Shown here in pieces: positions 9,480 to 18,230 of a stretch of 64,000 nt of DNA; position 1 is the stretch's first letter, and each line of letters opens with the position of its first letter. The DNA is from Pinibacter aurantiacus (lineage in GTDB: Bacteria; Bacteroidota; Bacteroidia; Chitinophagales; Chitinophagaceae): contig NZ_JAHSPG010000015.1 in assembly GCF_019130065.1 (NCBI RefSeq), forward strand, positions 496,001-560,000, in the 5' to 3' direction. Made by a program: the position numbers and the translations under genes. Under the pieces are notes generated by a model. It saw only the letters and a list, made by a program, of their open reading frames with translations, ran no database searches and had not been told where the DNA came from.

Positions 9480-10757
9480 ATGGACACACAAAGCATAAAA
9501 AACAGGTTTGGTATCATTGGTAATTCACCGGCACTTAACCATGCGTTAAACGTGGCTGTGCAGGTGGCAAATACCGATTTGAGCGTATTGATCAACGGAG
9601 AAAGTGGTGTGGGTAAAGAGGTTTTTTCGCAGATCATTCATGCATTGTCTGCAAGAAAACACAATCCTTTTATTGCAGTAAACTGCGGTGCCATTCCAGA
9701 AGGCACGATCGATTCTGAATTGTTTGGTCACGAAAAAGGTTCATTCACCGGAGCGGTTGATAGTCGCAAAGGCTATTTTGAAACAGTGAACGGAGGAACC
9801 ATTTTTCTTGATGAGATAGGTGAAATGCCACTCGGCACACAAGCAAGATTGTTGCGCGTTTTGGAAACAGGCGAATACATTCGTGTAGGTTCTTCCAAAG
9901 TTCAAAAAACGGATGTACGTGTAATTGCCGCCACCAATAAAGATCTGCTGGAATTTACTTACAAAGGAAAATTTCGTGAAGACTTGTATTATCGCTTAAA
10001 CACAGTGCCTATCCGCGTTCCGGCATTGCGCGACAGAAAAGAAGACATTCCATTATTGTTCAGAAAATTCAGCGTGGATTTTGCAGAGCGCTATAAAACA
10101 GCTCCTGTTCAATTGGATGACGATGCAAGAAATGTATTGGTAAGCTATGGCTGGCCAGGCAATGTGCGTGAATTAAAAAATATTGCGGAACAGATCTCCG
10201 TTCTTTCTATTGATAAAAATATTACCGGCAGAGAGCTACAAATATTTCTCCCGCAAAACAATAACAGCAACCGTTTACCCATGTTGGTATCATCCAACAC
10301 AAACGCAAACGGTAATGAATTCTCTAATGAAAGAGAAATTCTGTACAAGCTTTTTTTCGACATGAAAAAAGACGTTACGGAACTGAAAAAGATGTTTGCA
10401 GAAATCATCAAAAACCCTTCTAATGCCGCTGTTGCCGCTGCCTACGCGCACGACAACCTGATGAATGACTATACTCCGATCGGAGAATTACAACCAAACG
10501 CTCCTATCCAGGCTCAGCCTTATATGCAGGTGCAAGCGCCGCCTACGCACGCTGCGCAGCCCGTTATTATGGAACATGATGACATCCACGAGCACGAAGA
10601 AGTAGAAGAATCCCTGAATATAATGGACAAGGAAAAAGAGCTGATCGTAAAGGCTTTGAAAAAACACAAAGGCAAGCGCAAAGATGCCGCCCTAGACCTG
10701 GGAATCAGCGAAAGAACTTTGTACAGAAAGTTAAAAGAGTACGATATTGATGATTAA
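9480..10757 (+). CDS. sigma-54-dependent transcriptional activator without receiver domain
   Basis: 425 aa from ATG 9480; a GTG at 9414 would translate the repeat arm and is rejected. AAA+ domain starts almost at residue 1: Walker A GESGVGKE (40-47), sigma-54 contact loop GSFTGA (87-92), Walker B TIFLDE (107-112), and WPGNVREL (225-232). Residues about 250-385 are low-complexity (Asn, Ala, Gln, Pro rich). The C-terminal Fis-type helix-turn-helix (about 390-422, DLGISERTLYRKLKEY) binds DNA. There is no N-terminal receiver, GAF or PAS domain, so activity must be set by abundance, by the linker or by a partner. The position ahead of lptE and secG is conserved in Bacteroidota. Confidence 0.93.
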   Translation: MDTQSIKNRFGIIGNSPALNHALNVAVQVANTDLSVLINGESGVGKEVFSQIIHALSARKHNPFIAVNCGAIPEGTIDSELFGHEKGSFTGAVDSRKGYFETVNGGTIFLDEIGEMPLGTQARLLRVLETGEYIRVGSSKVQKTDVRVIAATNKDLLEFTYKGKFREDLYYRLNTVPIRVPALRDRKEDIPLLFRKFSVDFAERYKTAPVQLDDDARNVLVSYGWPGNVRELKNIAEQISVLSIDKNITGRELQIFLPQNNNSNRLPMLVSSNTNANGNEFSNEREILYKLFFDMKKDVTELKKMFAEIIKNPSNAAVAAAYAHDNLMNDYTPIGELQPNAPIQAQPYMQVQAPPTHAAQPVIMEHDDIHEHEEVEESLNIMDKEKELIVKALKKHKGKRKDAALDLGISERTLYRKLKEYDIDD

Positions 10758-10880
10758 TTGAAAGTTGAAAGTTGAAAATGGAGAGTTGAGAGTTAATGAT
10801 TGATGCTGTTAAGCAAAATGTTAAATCTAAATAATTTTCAATTTTCAACTTTCAATTTTCAACTCCCCACTCTCAACTAT
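10755..10880. repeat. composite inverted repeat, TTGAAAG plus GAGAGTT units
   Basis: Left arm 10755-10797 runs TTGAAAG units then GAGAGTT units; right arm 10834-10880 runs complementary TTTTCAA units then CTCTCAA. It overlaps the upstream stop codon. Confidence 0.75.
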
Positions 10881-10914
10881 TTTCATACATTTACTTTACT
10901 TTCGAATTTCACAC

Positions 10915-11442
10915 ATGAATAAATCTTTTGCACGAATAATAAAACAAACAGGTTTGGTACTTACATCATTGTTGGTATGCGCCTTTTTGTTTAGTGCATG
11001 TTATACATTCAAGGACATTTCTATTCCGCCGGAAATAAAAACGGCCCGTATAAATTATTTGGATAACCATGCCCGCTATATAAATCCGCAATTGAGTCCA
11101 CAGCTAACAGACGCATTGCGCCAAAAGATCAACAACCAAACAAGGCTCACGCTTATAACCAGCGACGAAGCAGATTTCGATATTGCCGGCTTTATAAGCG
11201 ATTACAGCGTCACTACCTCCGGTATTTCCAATCAGCAGGCAGCTAGTAACCGTCTCAATGTCTCTGTTCACATTATATTTAAGAACAGGAAGGACGAAAA
11301 GAAAAATTTCGAGGCCGATGTAACGCGCAACTTCGACTTCAATGCCAGCCTGAGTTTGCAACAGGCTGAAACTCAGCTGATGCCAGACATTCTCAAAAAC
11401 CTTACCGACGAAATTTTCAACCGTATTTTTTCAAACTGGTAA
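10915..11442 (+). CDS. LptE-like LPS-assembly lipoprotein
   Basis: 175 aa. Lipoprotein signal with hydrophobic 13-27 and Cys29 (LFSACY). The mature part (SIPPEIKTARINYLDNHARYINPQ onward, seen in shorter pieces such as SIPPEIKTA) matches Bacteroidota LptE, the plug of the LptD outer-membrane translocon, including the C-terminal LTDEIFNRIF helix. Its usual neighbours (sigma-54 activator before, secG after) are present, which supports the call. A TACTTTCG near-match to the -7 box stands 10 nt before the ATG. Confidence 0.82.
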   Translation: MNKSFARIIKQTGLVLTSLLVCAFLFSACYTFKDISIPPEIKTARINYLDNHARYINPQLSPQLTDALRQKINNQTRLTLITSDEADFDIAGFISDYSVTTSGISNQQAASNRLNVSVHIIFKNRKDEKKNFEADVTRNFDFNASLSLQQAETQLMPDILKNLTDEIFNRIFSNW

Positions 11443-11468
11443 AATGCCGTTATCTTGCTAATCCAGAA

Positions 11469-12335
11469 ATGAATATATCTAGTATCATACAAGAAATTTT
11501 TCACCAGAGGAGGCTTGAAGATGTTTCGTTGGAGCAGCTTCAAACACTTGCCGCTGATGAACCCTATTTTGCTCCCGGGCATTTCCTGCTATTAAAGAAG
11601 TTGCAACAAACGGCTGATCCCGGATTTGAAAGCCAATTGCACAAAACTGTTCTTTACTTCGGCAATCCTTTATGGCTGCAATATCTTTTGCAACCAACTA
11701 TTAATGAGCCTGTTACAGAAATAAAACGAGAACACGTTCATGCTGCCAATGTTCCCGCTACGCAACCTGAAGCAGCCATAGCAGCGCCGGTTGTTGATTA
11801 TCAACCGCAGACCGCAATCGCTGTTCAGGAGGAGGAAGTGCTACAAAAAGAGGCGGTAAATGATGACAGCGAGGTAATTAACGCGCACAGTAATGAAGCG
11901 ATCAAGTTAGAACCTGCCGTAACGGAAGAAAAAACCGCTTCCCAGGAAGACAGTGTAATTTTTGAACCTTATCACACAATTGACTATTTCGCGTCACTGG
12001 GTATAAAAGTTGGCAAAAATGTGCCCGTAAATGACAAGCTTGGCAAGCAATTGAAAAGCTTTACCGAATGGCTGAAAACGCTCAAACGTTTGCCAGACAG
12101 CACTATAGCTGCACAGGAAGCTGAAGAACATCAACCGATGCCGGATGCGCGGGTAGAGGCCATGGCAGAGGTTTCAATAAAAGAAAAAGAAACTTTAACA
12201 GAATCAATGGCTGAGGTTCTGCTGAAACAGGGAAAAAAAGAAACAGCGATCGAAATGTACAATAAATTAAGTTTGCTGAATCCCGACAAATCCCATTATT
12301 TTGCAGCCAAAATAGAAGCTTTAAAACAAAATTAA
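11469..12335 (+). CDS. conserved hypothetical protein with C-terminal TPR-like helices
   Basis: 288 aa, no signal peptide or membrane segment. N-terminal helical region (about 1-75), a long Ala/Glu/Val/Pro-rich linker (about 80-160), then a segment DYFASLGIKVGKN and KSFTEWLKTLKRLP, and a C-terminal helix pair with TPR character (LLKQGKKETAIEMYNKLSLLNPDKSHYFAAKIEAL). Lies 26 bp after lptE and 1 bp before secG, so co-transcribed with envelope biogenesis genes. Function unknown. Confidence 0.8.
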   Translation: MNISSIIQEIFHQRRLEDVSLEQLQTLAADEPYFAPGHFLLLKKLQQTADPGFESQLHKTVLYFGNPLWLQYLLQPTINEPVTEIKREHVHAANVPATQPEAAIAAPVVDYQPQTAIAVQEEEVLQKEAVNDDSEVINAHSNEAIKLEPAVTEEKTASQEDSVIFEPYHTIDYFASLGIKVGKNVPVNDKLGKQLKSFTEWLKTLKRLPDSTIAAQEAEEHQPMPDARVEAMAEVSIKEKETLTESMAEVLLKQGKKETAIEMYNKLSLLNPDKSHYFAAKIEALKQN

Positions 12336-12336
12336 T

Positions 12337-12672
12337 ATGGTTATTCTTTTCGTTATACTGATCATTATCGCATGTGTGGTGCTTGGTTTCGTGGTATTGG
12401 TTCAAAATCCTAAAGGCGGTGGTCTTGCCGGAAACATCGGCGGTATCGGCAACCAATTCATGGGTGTTAAACAAACAACCGACGTTTTGGAGAAAGGTAC
12501 ATGGATCTTCGCAACAATTATCGCTTTATTGTGCATTTTCTCTGCAGTATTCATTCCTTCAACTACTGTAAAAAGCAAAGGTTTGATGAATGAGCTGAAT
12601 ACATCTGTACCAGCACAGCAAGTTCCTGCACAGCCAGTAACACAGCCTACTGCTCCTGCTGCTAAGCCGTAA
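12337..12672 (+). CDS. secG: preprotein translocase subunit SecG
   Basis: 111 aa. Two membrane helices (about 2-20 and 51-72) separated by the conserved SecG loop (VQNPKGGGLAG, then IGGIGNQFMG). Small subunit of SecYEG that assists protein export. The C-terminal tail is Pro/Gln/Ala-rich. One base separates it from the preceding stop. A terminator follows. Confidence 0.94.
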   Translation: MVILFVILIIIACVVLGFVVLVQNPKGGGLAGNIGGIGNQFMGVKQTTDVLEKGTWIFATIIALLCIFSAVFIPSTTVKSKGLMNELNTSVPAQQVPAQPVTQPTAPAAKP

Positions 12673-12703
12673 GAAATAGCATTTATTTAAATTTCAAATA
12701 CTT

Positions 12704-12740
12704 CCCTGTTCTTTAATTTGTTTAATGAACAGGGTTTTTT
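12704..12740 (+). terminator. terminator after secG
   Basis: CCCTGTTC (12704-12711) pairs with GAACAGGG (12727-12734) across a 15-nt loop, followed by TTTTTT. It ends the lptE-secG run. Confidence 0.85.
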
Positions 12741-12766
12741 ATTTAATTTAAGGAGATTTTACACCA

Positions 12767-13810
12767 ATGCGCAAAACTTTATTCATCACCCTTGGAGCTA
12801 TCGTATTAATAGGAGCCATCGTTGCCTGGCTTGTATTTGGCCCTGCCACTTCTTTCACAGAAAAAAAATATTTTCTGAATATCAAAAGCTTCAGTGATTA
12901 TTCCGCAGTCTTAAAACAAATAGAAACGGAAAAGATAATCACCTCGCCTGCCACCTTCAATTTTCTCGCGAAAAGAATAGGTTATCCGCAAAAAGTAAAA
13001 GCGGGACGCTACGAGATAAAAAAAGGCATGAGCGTTTTTACCATATTAAGAATGCTGAAAAATGGAAGGCAGTCCCCTGTTAATCTTGTCATTACCAAAC
13101 TGAGGACAAAAGAAGATTTTGCAGGTATGGTAGGTAGAAAATTTGAGTGCGATTCCGCTGCTTTCATTGGCTTTTTGAACAACCAGGATTCCTTGAAAAA
13201 ATATGGACTGGATACAAACACCATTATGACGGCTGTTTTGCCAAACACTTATACCTATTTCTGGAACATTACGCCTGCAAAAGTGTTCTCAAAAATATTT
13301 GATAGCTATACTTCCTTCTGGACCGCGGAAAGAAAACAAAAAGCCGCACAAAAAGGTCTCGATCCGCAACGGGTAACTATTCTTGCTTCTATTGTGGAAG
13401 AAGAAACCAATAAAAATGACGAAAAAGGAAATATAGCAAGCGTGTACCTTAACAGAATGGCAAAAGGCATGCGACTTGGAGCCGATCCCACCGTTAAGTT
13501 TGCTCTGAAAGATTTCTCACTAAAGAGAATTTACAATAAGCATCTTGCGGTAGAGTCCCCATATAACACCTACCGTGTGTATGGTTTGCCTCCGGGCCCA
13601 ATCTGCACACCCTCTGAAGTTACTATAGACGCTGTTTTGGACGCTCCCAAAACGGACTATATGTTTTTTGTAGCCAAAAGTGATTTCTCAGGTCATCATA
13701 ACTTTGCAGCTACTTATGAGGAGCATTTAAAATACGCAAAAGAATATCAACAGGCACTAGATAAGTGGATGGAAAAAAAGGCTGCGAAGGACAGTCTGGA
13801 AACCAATTGA
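12767..13810 (+). CDS. mltG: endolytic transglycosylase MltG
   Basis: 347 aa. One N-terminal membrane helix (7-27) anchors a periplasmic YceG domain. The catalytic segment ILASIVEEETN (Glu around 211) and YLNRMAKGMRLGADPT are typical; cleaves nascent glycan strands near the membrane and sets their length. It is one of the few genes here with a clear Shine-Dalgarno sequence (AAGGAG about 10 nt before the ATG). Followed by a short inverted repeat and yihY, probably in one transcript. Confidence 0.94.
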   Translation: MRKTLFITLGAIVLIGAIVAWLVFGPATSFTEKKYFLNIKSFSDYSAVLKQIETEKIITSPATFNFLAKRIGYPQKVKAGRYEIKKGMSVFTILRMLKNGRQSPVNLVITKLRTKEDFAGMVGRKFECDSAAFIGFLNNQDSLKKYGLDTNTIMTAVLPNTYTYFWNITPAKVFSKIFDSYTSFWTAERKQKAAQKGLDPQRVTILASIVEEETNKNDEKGNIASVYLNRMAKGMRLGADPTVKFALKDFSLKRIYNKHLAVESPYNTYRVYGLPPGPICTPSEVTIDAVLDAPKTDYMFFVAKSDFSGHHNFAATYEEHLKYAKEYQQALDKWMEKKAAKDSLETN

Positions 13811-13879
13811 TAATTGAGAGTGGAGAGTTGAGAATTCATTTCAGTTCAACTCTCCACTCTCAACTTTCAACTCTCAACT
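13807..13879. repeat. inverted repeat, TTGAGAG/GTGGAGA unit
   Basis: Left arm 13807-13834 contains the mltG stop; right arm 13845-13879 ends 7 bp before the next ATG. The interior is only about 10 bp, so this could fold as one long RNA hairpin. Confidence 0.8.
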
Positions 13880-13886
13880 TATTCAA

Positions 13887-14864
13887 ATGACAAAATTTCA
13901 ACGCATCATCATTTCAACGGGTCCTATTAATTATTTAATAGAGAAGAGCAAGGTATGGGAACTGCCTGGCTTTCAGGGCCTGTGTTTGTATGATGTGGTG
14001 GCGTTTTTTGGAACCCGCGTCAAAGAAGTTGGATTGAGCGAAAGAGCAGCAGCCATCTCTTTTAATCTGCTAATGGCTATTCCGGCAGCGACCATTTTCC
14101 TTTGTACACTTATTCCTTACATGCCGGTGTCAAAACTGATTACGCGTGAGTTGCTTCTTTTAACAAGAGATATTACACCTAATCTTAACACCTATTTACT
14201 GGTAAAGGATTTCCTGGTCGACTTTTTGGATACGCCCCGGGAAGGCTTGCTGTCATTGGGTTTCCTGCTGGTAATGTTCACTTCTTCCAATGCGATGATT
14301 GGCGTTATGCGATCCTTCAACAGATCGTTGATGCATTCGACGAAGCGTAACTTTTTTCAGAAAAGATGGGTAGCCCTTAAACTTACGGTGCTGCTTATCT
14401 TCCTTATCATTGCCACCGTAATGTTGCTTGTAACACAGGGAGCTGCACTAAAATGGATTTTGAAAGCTATGCATTTGCACAGAACGGATGCCTGGACCAT
14501 GTTTTTTATTAAATTCATCCGTTTTATTATCATCATTGCACTGTTCTTCTACGGCATTTCTTTTATGTACAAATATGCTCCTGCAGTAAAAAACAGGCAG
14601 AAACTGAATACACCGGGTAGCATTTTGGCCACCTTCCTAACGGTTTTGCTTACACTCGCTTTCTCATACTGGGTTAACAAGTTCGGCAACTACAACAAAA
14701 TTTATGGGTCCATTGGTACCATCATTATCCTTATGGTGCTTATTTTCCTGAACTCCCTTGTTTTATTGATCGGCTATGAATTAAACGTGAGTATCCAAAC
14801 ACTGAAGATCATAGCGGCAAACAGAAAACAAGAGCACGAACAGGAACTAATAAGTAAAAAGTAA
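13887..14864 (+). CDS. YihY/BrkB-family inner membrane protein
   Basis: 325 aa, six predicted membrane helices. Family markers: LSERAAAISFNLLMAIPA near the first helix, LLSLGFLLVMFTSSNAM, FMYKYAPAVKNR, and IYGSIGTIIILMVLIFLNS with the last helix. Once misnamed ribonuclease BN; the function remains unknown (possible transporter). Its stop codon sits at the start of an AAAAGT-type repeat arm. Confidence 0.9.
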   Translation: MTKFQRIIISTGPINYLIEKSKVWELPGFQGLCLYDVVAFFGTRVKEVGLSERAAAISFNLLMAIPAATIFLCTLIPYMPVSKLITRELLLLTRDITPNLNTYLLVKDFLVDFLDTPREGLLSLGFLLVMFTSSNAMIGVMRSFNRSLMHSTKRNFFQKRWVALKLTVLLIFLIIATVMLLVTQGAALKWILKAMHLHRTDAWTMFFIKFIRFIIIIALFFYGISFMYKYAPAVKNRQKLNTPGSILATFLTVLLTLAFSYWVNKFGNYNKIYGSIGTIIILMVLIFLNSLVLLIGYELNVSIQTLKIIAANRKQEHEQELISKK

Positions 14865-14925
14865 AAAATGTGCCCGGCTCGTGGCGACGTTTCCAATTTT
14901 TGATTTTTTACTTTTGATTTCTTTT
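14851..14925. repeat. inverted repeat, AAAAAGT unit
   Basis: Left arm 14851-14869 overlaps the yihY stop codon; right arm 14897-14925 carries complementary TTTTTAC/TTTTGAT units. Short and more degenerate than most. Confidence 0.5.
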
Positions 14926-15057
14926 GAATGCATACCTCCCACATGCAGCTTTTCTATGCTTTTTACAGTCTTAGTAGTGCAATAAGCGTTTACCCTTATG
15001 CGTTGATTTATAAATATTTACAGCATCCGATTTAAACCCTCGTCAACACTTATATTC

Positions 15058-15065
15058 TAATTTTG
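15058..15065 (+). promoter_or_regulatory. -7 box TAATTTTG of the redoxin gene
   Basis: Exact TAnnTTTG, 32 nt before the ATG. Confidence 0.55.
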
Positions 15066-15097
15066 CATAACTTTATTAAGCCTTAAAATTCACTTAT

Positions 15098-15703
15098 ATG
15101 AAAACAAAATTGATCACCCTGTTGCTAGGGATATTTGCCCTAAGCTCGTCGGTTCATGCGCAAAATGGTCTGGCAATAGGATCTGCTATGCCAAAAGCGA
15201 CTGTCAAAATGAAGGACGTATCAGGCAAGGTTGTTTGTCTTAACGATGCAAAAGAATCAAACGGATTACTTGTAATGTTCAGTTGCAACACCTGTCCATA
15301 CGTTATCAAGAATCAGCAACGCACAAAAGATATCTGCGAATATTCCAAAAGCCAAAATATTGGTGTCATTATTTTGAATGCAAATGAAGGGAACAGAACA
15401 ACCGACGACTCCTTTGCATCCATGAAAGAATACGCAAAAGCACAGAACTATAAATGGTTCTATGCGGTTGACAGCAATAACGATCTCGCAGATGCGTTTG
15501 GAGCCAACAGGACGCCTGAGTGTTTTTTATTTGACAAAAATGGCAAACTGGTTTATCACGGTGCCATCGACGACAGTCCTTCCGACGAAACCAAGGTAAG
15601 TCGTCATCACCTGCAAGAGGCGATAAACGAAACCGTGGCAGGCAAGCCTGTTACAGTGAAAGAAACGAGGTCAGTTGGATGTGTGATAAAAAGGAAGGGA
15701 TAA
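15098..15703 (+). CDS. exported thioredoxin-like redoxin (AhpC/TSA-like)
   Basis: 201 aa. Signal peptide 1-21 (cleavage after VHA). Thioredoxin fold with CNTC active site (C63, C66 in SCNTCPYVI), a cis-Pro region RTPECFLFD and later DDSPSDETKVSRHHL, typical of the alkyl-hydroperoxide reductase/thiol-disulfide oxidoreductase group that Bacteroidota export to the periplasm. A further Cys near the C-terminus (VGCVIKRKG). Partner unknown. Ended by a very strong hairpin. Confidence 0.87.
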   Translation: MKTKLITLLLGIFALSSSVHAQNGLAIGSAMPKATVKMKDVSGKVVCLNDAKESNGLLVMFSCNTCPYVIKNQQRTKDICEYSKSQNIGVIILNANEGNRTTDDSFASMKEYAKAQNYKWFYAVDSNNDLADAFGANRTPECFLFDKNGKLVYHGAIDDSPSDETKVSRHHLQEAINETVAGKPVTVKETRSVGCVIKRKG

Positions 15704-15707
15704 ACCC

Positions 15708-15858
15708 AATTTGAAAATTTGAAGATTTGAAAATTTGATAATGAAGAGGGTCGAACATTGTTAAAATGTTCGACCCTCTTCATTATTTAGATTGATAGCG
15801 AAATTTAAAACCAGAAGCTTTTCATTTTCAAATCTTCAAATCTTCAAATTTTCAAATT
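15708..15858. repeat. inverted repeat, TTTGAAAA unit, with nested hairpin
   Basis: Left arm 15708-15738 and right arm 15823-15858 flank the perfect 21-bp hairpin at 15739-15785. The genes on either side converge. Confidence 0.8.
15739..15785. terminator. 21-bp perfect hairpin, bidirectional terminator
   Basis: 15739-15759 and 15765-15785 are perfectly complementary with a 5-nt loop (GTTAA). Lies between convergent redoxin and exbD. The stem contains GAGGGTCGAACATT and there is only a weak T-tract, so it may serve as an RNA-stabilising or blocking hairpin. Confidence 0.75.
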
Positions 15859-15862
15859 ATTT

Positions 15863-16264
15863 CTACTGTCCCGCCTTATCCACTGCCAGCACCGTCCTCG
15901 CGCCTAGTTCACGCGCTACACGCATTACAGCAACCACGTTCTCTACGGGCACTACTTTATCGGCATTGATCACAATCGAAGGTTGATCAGTTTCTTTGGC
16001 CAGTATTGGTTGCAATTTTTGTTTTAACTCCTCCAGGGTTACTTTGGCTGTACCTACATAAAAGTTATTGTTTACGTCAATAGAAACAACCACTGTTTGC
16101 TTTGCCTTTGTATCACTTTTTGCCTTCGGCTGTGAAAGCTTGATCACATTGGGATTGGCCAGTGTTGACACTATAAGGAAAAACAGCAAGAGGATGAACA
16201 ATATATCGTTAAGCGCACCTGTGTGCACCTCCGCATGCGATCTTAATCTTCTTTTTAAATTCAT
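15863..16264 (-). CDS. ExbD/TolR-family biopolymer transport protein
   Basis: 133 aa. One N-terminal membrane helix (about 18-38, ILFILLLFFLIVSTLANPN) preceded by HTGALNDI with the Asp that carries protons, then a periplasmic domain. Works with the ExbB-like protein encoded just upstream as an energy transducer for TonB-type transport or a Tol-like system. Only one ExbD is present, whereas many Bacteroidota loci have two. No tonB is adjacent. Confidence 0.9.
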   Translation of the reverse strand: MNLKRRLRSHAEVHTGALNDILFILLLFFLIVSTLANPNVIKLSQPKAKSDTKAKQTVVVSIDVNNNFYVGTAKVTLEELKQKLQPILAKETDQPSIVINADKVVPVENVVAVMRVARELGARTVLAVDKAGQ

Positions 16265-16285
16265 TATTCAAATTTTGATTGGTGG

Positions 16286-16309
16286 GAGACGCGTGCAACG
16301 CGTCTCTAC
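16286..16309 (-). repeat. GTAG-type REP palindrome between exbB and exbD
   Basis: On the minus strand GTAG is followed by AGACGCGT and, after TGC, ACGCGTCT; the 9-bp stem 16286-16294/16298-16306 is perfect. The leading GTAG plus palindrome is the layout of REP elements mobilised by RAYT (REP-associated tyrosine) transposases. Lies in the 77-bp gap inside the exbB-exbD operon, where it could shield upstream mRNA. Confidence 0.7.
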
Positions 16310-16341
16310 GGTATTCATCATTCATCATTCATAAATCATCA

Positions 16342-17052
16342 TTACCGTGTCGGTTCCTGCAAAATATCGATAAACTCTGCACTTGCTGCTTCCATTTTGT
16401 TGGCATTCTTATCTATCTGTGCATTCAAAAAGCTGTAGCCAACATAAGCGATCAGACCGATGATAAGTCCGCTTGCAGAAGTGATCATTTTCACATAAAT
16501 ACCACCGGCAATAGTGCTCAAAGTATATTCACCCGTAGAAGAAATTCCATAAAAAAGTTGCACCATACCCACAATCGTTCCTAAAAACCCGAACATTGGG
16601 GCGATACCGGCGATCAAAGACAATGCAGAAAGATTTTTCTCCATCTTGTACATTTCAAGTTTGCCAACATTCTCCATGCTTTTTTCAATGGCGTCGATTG
16701 GTTTACCTATGCGCTGCAATCCTTTATCGATCATTCTTGCAACCGGATTGTTGGTATTTTTTGCCAGCGCCCGGGCCGAAGAAATATTGCCCGCTAAAAT
16801 ATTATCACGAATAATGTAAATGAAATTAGGATCCACTTTACTTGCTTTGTTAATAGCGATCCATCTTTCGAAGAAGAAATAAATAGCCAGCACCAAAAGT
16901 AAAAACAGCGGAATCATCAAAACACCACCCTGCATAAGCAGGCCCCATAAATTCATTTGAGGTGCGGGACTCGCGGCTGCTGTTGTTGCTGTGTGTGTAG
17001 AATCAATCAATCGTTTTGCGGAATCTGTGATCTGCAATAAGAAAATAGTCAT
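16342..17052 (-). CDS. MotA/TolQ/ExbB-family proton channel
   Basis: 236 aa. Three membrane helices: about 33-56 (GGVLMIPLFLLLVLAIYFFF), 140-165 (IAGIAPMFGFLGTIVGMVQLF) and 180-205 (GGIYVKMITSASGLIIGLIAYV). GTIVGM and the Thr/Ser-lined third helix are the ion pathway in ExbB/TolQ. Energises ExbD and TonB or TolA. First gene of an exbB-exbD unit; -7 box 19 nt upstream. Confidence 0.92.
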   Translation of the reverse strand: MTIFLLQITDSAKRLIDSTHTATTAAASPAPQMNLWGLLMQGGVLMIPLFLLLVLAIYFFFERWIAINKASKVDPNFIYIIRDNILAGNISSARALAKNTNNPVARMIDKGLQRIGKPIDAIEKSMENVGKLEMYKMEKNLSALSLIAGIAPMFGFLGTIVGMVQLFYGISSTGEYTLSTIAGGIYVKMITSASGLIIGLIAYVGYSFLNAQIDKNANKMEAASAEFIDILQEPTR

Positions 17053-17071
17053 GTAAGGCTGTTTATTTGAA

Positions 17072-17079
17072 CAAAAATA
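17072..17079 (-). promoter_or_regulatory. -7 box TATTTTTG of exbB
   Basis: Exact TAnnTTTG on the minus strand, 19 nt before the ExbB ATG. Confidence 0.55.
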
Positions 17080-17171
17080 AAAGAACTAAGCAAACGATGC
17101 TCCAATTCTATGCTCAACGTGAAAAAACACCAATAATTGTTGACAAAAATATGTATTGGCAGAGTGTTAAC

Positions 17172-17263
17172 AATTAGGAATTAGAAATTAGGAGCTAGGA
17201 GTTAGATAAGTGAGATTCAATGCAGCTATCTAATTCCTAACTCCTAATTTCTAATTTCTAATT
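17172..17263. repeat. inverted repeat, ATTAGGA/TTAGAAA unit
   Basis: Left arm 17172-17204 and right arm 17229-17263, interior about 25 bp. Sits between the SPFH gene (its stop is at 17265) and exbB, both on the minus strand. Confidence 0.75.
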
Positions 17264-17264
17264 C

Positions 17265-18194
17265 TTAGTTGCCCGTTCCTGCTTGCTTCACCATCATCGC
17301 CTGTATCTGCTTCATCGTTTTCTCCATACCATCTGCACTACCATCCAGGAATATGACGTTTCCTTTGCCATATTCAGCAAAGTTTTTAACGGCCTCTGTC
17401 CACATACTGAACAAAATAACGTTTGTATCGAGGTTTGCTTGTTTCATTTCTGCAGCAGCCTGACTCATACCCTTTGCCACTTCTTCACGGAAAAGTGCTA
17501 CGCCCTGTCCACGCAATCTTGCAGCTTCGCGTTCTGCTTCAGCCGCAATTTTGATAGCATTACCTTCTGCTTCAGCCGCTTTGGTTTTTGTGATCAGCAT
17601 TGCCTGACCTTCGTTTTCAGCCGCCGCTTTCAGGTTGTTACTCGCCACCACTTTGCTCATACTTTCAAGAATAGCTTTATCAAACGTAATGTCGTTTATC
17701 TGCAAATCGATCAGGTGATACCCCCACTCTTCCAGCAAAAGATCGATCTGTTCTTTTACATATTCCACAATCTCTCTTCTCAATGCGAGAATCTCCGCTT
17801 GTCTTTTCGTAGCAACAAAAGAACGGATCGTTCCTTCGATGGTTCTGGAAAGCGCTTGCATCAGATCCCTTTCGCTGATGAACTTAAAGGCTACTTTCTT
17901 AATTGTTTCATCTTGTTCGTTTTGAACAGCATATAGCAACATGCTTTTAAAGTAAACATTTGCCTGATCAGCTGTTACCGCCTGGAACTCCATTTCCACG
18001 GAACGGTTTTGGATAGAAACACGTTTAGTGATCTGATCAAGAAAAGGAACAATAACGTTAAGACCGGGATGTAATACACGCTTGTACTTACCGAAACGCG
18101 TAACCACACCAACCGTTCCCTGAGCAATCGTTTTAAGGCCCATTAGAATAACCAATACGATAACGGCCAAAATAATTAAAGGGGTCGAGATCAT
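17265..18194 (-). CDS. SPFH/band 7 (stomatin/QmcA-like) membrane protein
   Basis: 309 aa. N-terminal membrane helix (about 4-22), SPFH domain (about 25-180; GTVGVVTRFGKYKRVLHPGLN), then a long Ala/Glu-rich coiled coil (about 190-250; AAEAEGNAIKIAAEAEREAAR). Forms membrane microdomain scaffolds and often partners NfeD or proteases; no nfeD is adjacent. Its downstream boundary is the repeat just before exbB. A near-match -7 (TACTTTCA) lies upstream. Confidence 0.92.
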   Translation of the reverse strand: MISTPLIILAVIVLVILMGLKTIAQGTVGVVTRFGKYKRVLHPGLNVIVPFLDQITKRVSIQNRSVEMEFQAVTADQANVYFKSMLLYAVQNEQDETIKKVAFKFISERDLMQALSRTIEGTIRSFVATKRQAEILALRREIVEYVKEQIDLLLEEWGYHLIDLQINDITFDKAILESMSKVVASNNLKAAAENEGQAMLITKTKAAEAEGNAIKIAAEAEREAARLRGQGVALFREEVAKGMSQAAAEMKQANLDTNVILFSMWTEAVKNFAEYGKGNVIFLDGSADGMEKTMKQIQAMMVKQAGTGN

Positions 18195-18230
18195 GATTTA
18201 GAATTTTAAAATTGAAAGTACGGCTTTATG

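Noticed and set aside
17283-17936. 217-codon open frame opposite the SPFH gene
   Set aside because: Antisense to a well supported gene, His/Cys/Phe-rich, no motifs.
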